Part shown: positions 61,143 through 64,000 of the stretch, piece after piece
Numbering within the stretch: the stretch's first letter is position 1
Layout of the letters: each line of letters begins with the position of its first letter
Origin: Cynocephalus volans
Taxonomy: Eukaryota > Chordata > Mammalia > Dermoptera > Cynocephalidae
Direction: 5' to 3'
DNA: 64,000 nucleotides
Assembly: GCF_027409185.1 (NCBI RefSeq)
Contig: NC_084463.1
Span: forward strand, 114,644,133-114,708,132
The notes under the pieces: generated by a model
Seen by the model: the letters and a program-made list of their open reading frames with translations, nothing else
Databases searched by the model: none
Told to the model about the DNA's origin: nothing
Translations under genes and position numbers: made by a program

Positions 61143-61283
61143 GGGCTGGCCCCGTGGCTCACTCGGGAGAGTGTGCTGCTGGTAGCACCGCCTAGGCCAC
61201 GGGTTTGGATCCTATATAAGGATCACTGGCTGAGCGTGGCGCAGAGAGGGTTGCTATCCCCTTACCAGTCAGGGAAAAAAAAA
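61143..61283 (+). mobile_element. t-SINE, second unit shortened
   Basis: The tRNA-like first unit (GGGCTGGCCCCGTGGCTCAC) is followed by a truncated second unit (ggatcactggctgagcg...) and an A-tail. TSD AAAAATTGGAGTTAA at 61128-61142 and 61284-61298. Confidence 0.93.
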
Positions 61284-61298
61284 AAAAATTGGAGTTAA

Positions 61299-63785
61299 AG
61301 TATTGGACTGCTGGTCCTTTTTCTCTTTAGTTCAGCTACTAATAGTAGGTCTTTATTCTCTCGCTATTCCATAGGTCAAATTGGTTAATTTGTGGACTCC
61401 AGTATTTAGTAAGTTTAATTATTAGTATGAGAATTAAGGATTCCACTTAGTTTTTAAAATAAAACTAGGCATGAAGGAACTTGGTAGTTAATTGTTTGTA
61501 CAGAATAATAAAAGTTTAATTTTAGAGGTTTTGGCATATTAATGGAATTGGAAATACTTGCTGTAGAAGTTGTTTTAAAATTATGAGATAGAAAAAGAGG
61601 AAGTTTATTGATTTTACTATAATACTGTGAAATAGGAAAAATATCAAGGTAAGCTGTCAAAAATAAGTATTTAGAAAGGAAAACTTGAATGTTAAATTAT
61701 TTATGAACTGACAATTGTAATCTTTAAGACTAAAATCATAATATACATAATGCTTTAAAAACTAGCATAGAAAGTCTTGCCAGGTTTCCCCATATATAGG
61801 GTATTATTTCTGTAAACATTTGCTGAATAAAAAAATGATTAATACAATTCCAAATGAAGTTTTTCCTCCAAATGATATTCTCCATTTTTTCCTCTCTGTA
61901 TTCTTTCTTCTAACCTTCAAATGACAGTAGGTGTGGGAAGCTGTTGTTGGTAAGAGTGAGTGTATTCTCCTATTGTAGATGTCTGGATGTCATTGCTTTC
62001 CTTTTCTGTATTTTTTCATGATTTATTTATTTAATGGGAATCTGACAGTGAAAGGTCAGAAGGTCAGTTGGAAGAGAAAAGAGATGAAACTGAAACTAAA
62101 AATGGTTAAATTTACACTAGTAAATTTTAAATTTGTACTGACTTTTCCTTGTTCTTTATGAGATTGCTAAGATTATCAATTTTGGACATTAATTAACAGA
62201 TCTGAACGCCTATTTTAGCATTTCTGTGACCATCCAATTCATTGATAATAACCAACTTTTATATTAATTTTATAAAACATATAGAGCTTAGTCTTTCTCA
62301 CATATAGAATTTATCTGCCCCACAAGTTTTATTCATGTATTTTAATGGCAAAAATGAATGGATTTATTCATATTGTAGCTCCCTTCCATTGGCATGAATG
62401 AATAGGTTTAACCGTTTTTCCTATTAGCATTTACTTAGGTTTTATTGAATGAGATGGTTAAAATGAGTAGTAGATATTATCTATATTGTGATTATCTTTG
62501 GATTTCAATTATGTGCACCTTCACTTTACAACTGATAATCAAAAATAGATTCAAAAGTTTGAAAGTTTTTTAACATAAAGTTTCTGTTCAAGTTTTTTAA
62601 TTCATTTGTATTTCTTTCAAAGTAGTAATGCACATAGTTAAAAATCAAATAGTACTAAAAGACTTCAGATGATAAATAGCAGTCCTTTTTCTAGTTCTTT
62701 CTCAGTCTCCAGTCTTGTTCCCCAAAAGCAATCACTCCTACTTCTTTTCCCTGTTTGTTAATTAACCTGCGTAATTAAAAATAATATGACTCTTTTACTA
62801 ATTTTTTGGCTTAAGCACTTCTTTTTTGAAAATTGAGGATTTAGCACTTGTTATCCCTCCCTCCACTCTTCAGCCATTCTCTTACTATACATATGCCATA
62901 ATTTTAAAATCCATTTTTGGTATTTATATTCTTTGATTATGGAAATACTGTTTACTTGTGAACTAAATAGTTCACTTTTCTTTTATTAGTATCCAGTGTT
63001 ACTATTAAAAAGTCAAAAGCTATTCTGATTTCTCTCTGGAAACTTTTAGGATTTCTTTTACCCCTGGTATTCACAAATTTCATGATACCATACCTTGATA
63101 TGTGTCTTTTTAAAATCTTTGCGCTGGTATTTAATGGGTCTTTTTACTTAGGACATTGATATCTTTTAATTTTGGGAAATTTTCCTGTATTTTTTGGTAA
63201 TTTCCTCCCTTCCCTTTTTTTATGATTCTTTCTGGTGTTCCTGTTAGTTGGACATTGTATCTCCTAGATTAACTGCCTAATTTTTAAAATCTTTTCCCAC
63301 CTTAGTATATCTCTTAGGCTTTTTGTCTTATTTTTCTAATTGTCCTTTATTTCATCTTCCTATCCGTCTATAGAATTATAAAAGTTTTGTTTCCCTCATT
63401 TTAACTTCTCAGAGGACCTTCTCGTTCTCTGTTCCTATTTTAATGTTATGCTTTTGTTACATGGATGCAACATCTATTCTTATTTTTCTGAAACTATTAG
63501 TAATAGTTTATTGATGTTTTCTTCTGTTTCTTCTTCCCAGTTCCTAATTTTTTTTGGTTCATTTAGATCTTTGCCTTTCTATTGGAAGCTTTCATCACAT
63601 ATTTGGAGTCTTAGCTCTCCCAAAAGCAGACTCTTTCTCTCTTTGGTCTATTTGGGAGGTGATTCCAGGAATTGTAATGAGAGAATAGAGAAGTGAGACA
63701 GGGAAGAGAGGAAAGCCAATAAAGCGTGTATTGTCTGAGTGGGTTACCGCTTTTGGCAGCTGGGGCTCAATACTTCTGGAGATCC
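61299..63785. other. Intronic stretch, no gene seen
   Basis: AT-rich intron. The part 63110-63560 looks like a decayed LINE in antisense (T-rich, with 'gttcctgttagttggacattg' and 'cctagattaactgcctaa'), but it could not be assigned. No exon 2 of PDE3B is visible. Confidence 0.45.
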
Positions 63786-63789
63786 TCAC

Positions 63790-63957
63790 AGAGACTGTAT
63801 AGAACTGTACCATACAGTACTGATCACTAGCTACAAATGGTTAAATTTAAATTTAAATTAATTAAATTAGAAATTCATTTTTCATTCACATTAGCCACAT
63901 TTCAAGTGCCCAGTAGCCACATGTGGCTACTGGCTACCATATTGAACAGTGCAGATA
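63790..63957 (+). mobile_element. MER3/MER33-type hAT DNA transposon remnant
   Basis: 'agccacatttcaagtgcccag', 'agccacatgtggctactgg' and 'accatattgaacagtgcag' match the 3' end of the non-autonomous hAT (Blackjack group) elements MER3/MER33. An AT-rich centre (aaatttaaatttaaatt) precedes it. Confidence 0.65.
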
Positions 63958-64000
63958 TAGAACATTTCCATCCTGGCTTAAAACATGCTTTAGAATTGTC

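Noticed and set aside
23297..61283. Functional tRNA genes
   Set aside because: The tRNA-like stretches lack proper cloverleaf pairing, end in poly(A) and have target-site duplications, so they are SINEs.

Overview
This is mammalian nuclear DNA, most likely from a colugo (Dermoptera: Galeopterus or Cynocephalus). The organism call rests on the SINEs. The window holds several tRNA-Ile-derived short elements, some of them dimers, that start with GGCCGGCCCGTGGCTCA and carry Pol III A/B-box-like motifs and target-site duplications (TSDs). These match the dermopteran t-SINE (CYN) family. No Alu, B1, carnivore CAN or ruminant Bov elements were seen. The species call is an inference; placental mammal is certain.

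The only protein-coding gene supported is the first exon of PDE3B on the + strand (16693-17664, donor at 17665). It sits in a CpG island of about 1.4 kb that also holds the presumed promoter and a 23-codon upstream ORF. Exon 1 encodes the N-terminal membrane-associated module and the Akt/14-3-3 phosphosites. The catalytic domain lies in later exons beyond the window.

Left part (1-16 kb): intergenic, or intronic to a gene not visible here. It is filled with ancient repeats: a decayed ERV-L pol remnant with a possible 3' LTR (0.7-3.9 kb), a MaLR LTR (4.9-5.3 kb), MIR, L2 and MER5-like copies, and a t-SINE at 14.2 kb.

Right part (17.7-64 kb): PDE3B intron 1, with a dense and deeply nested retrotransposon landscape. 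The main pieces are: an L1 with 5' inversion carrying a t-SINE (22.7-24.6 kb); an old antisense L1 (30.4-37.4 kb) holding a young L1 with its 5' UTR, whose ORF2 joins the endonuclease in frame to the last ~35 residues with the reverse transcriptase deleted (32.2-36.4 kb); a full-length antisense L1 bounded by a perfect 16-bp TSD (41.7-53.4 kb) that was split by a half-L1 (ORF1-only) element, a 5'-inverted L1 and a composite L1-5'UTR/VNTR/poly(A) element; and another old antisense L1 (55.2-59.7 kb) holding a second copy of that composite. The composite, found twice with its own TSDs and the same 3' terminus, looks like an SVA-style non-autonomous retrotransposon and is the best candidate here for something undescribed.

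The rest of the intron is AT-rich sequence in which I see no genes.
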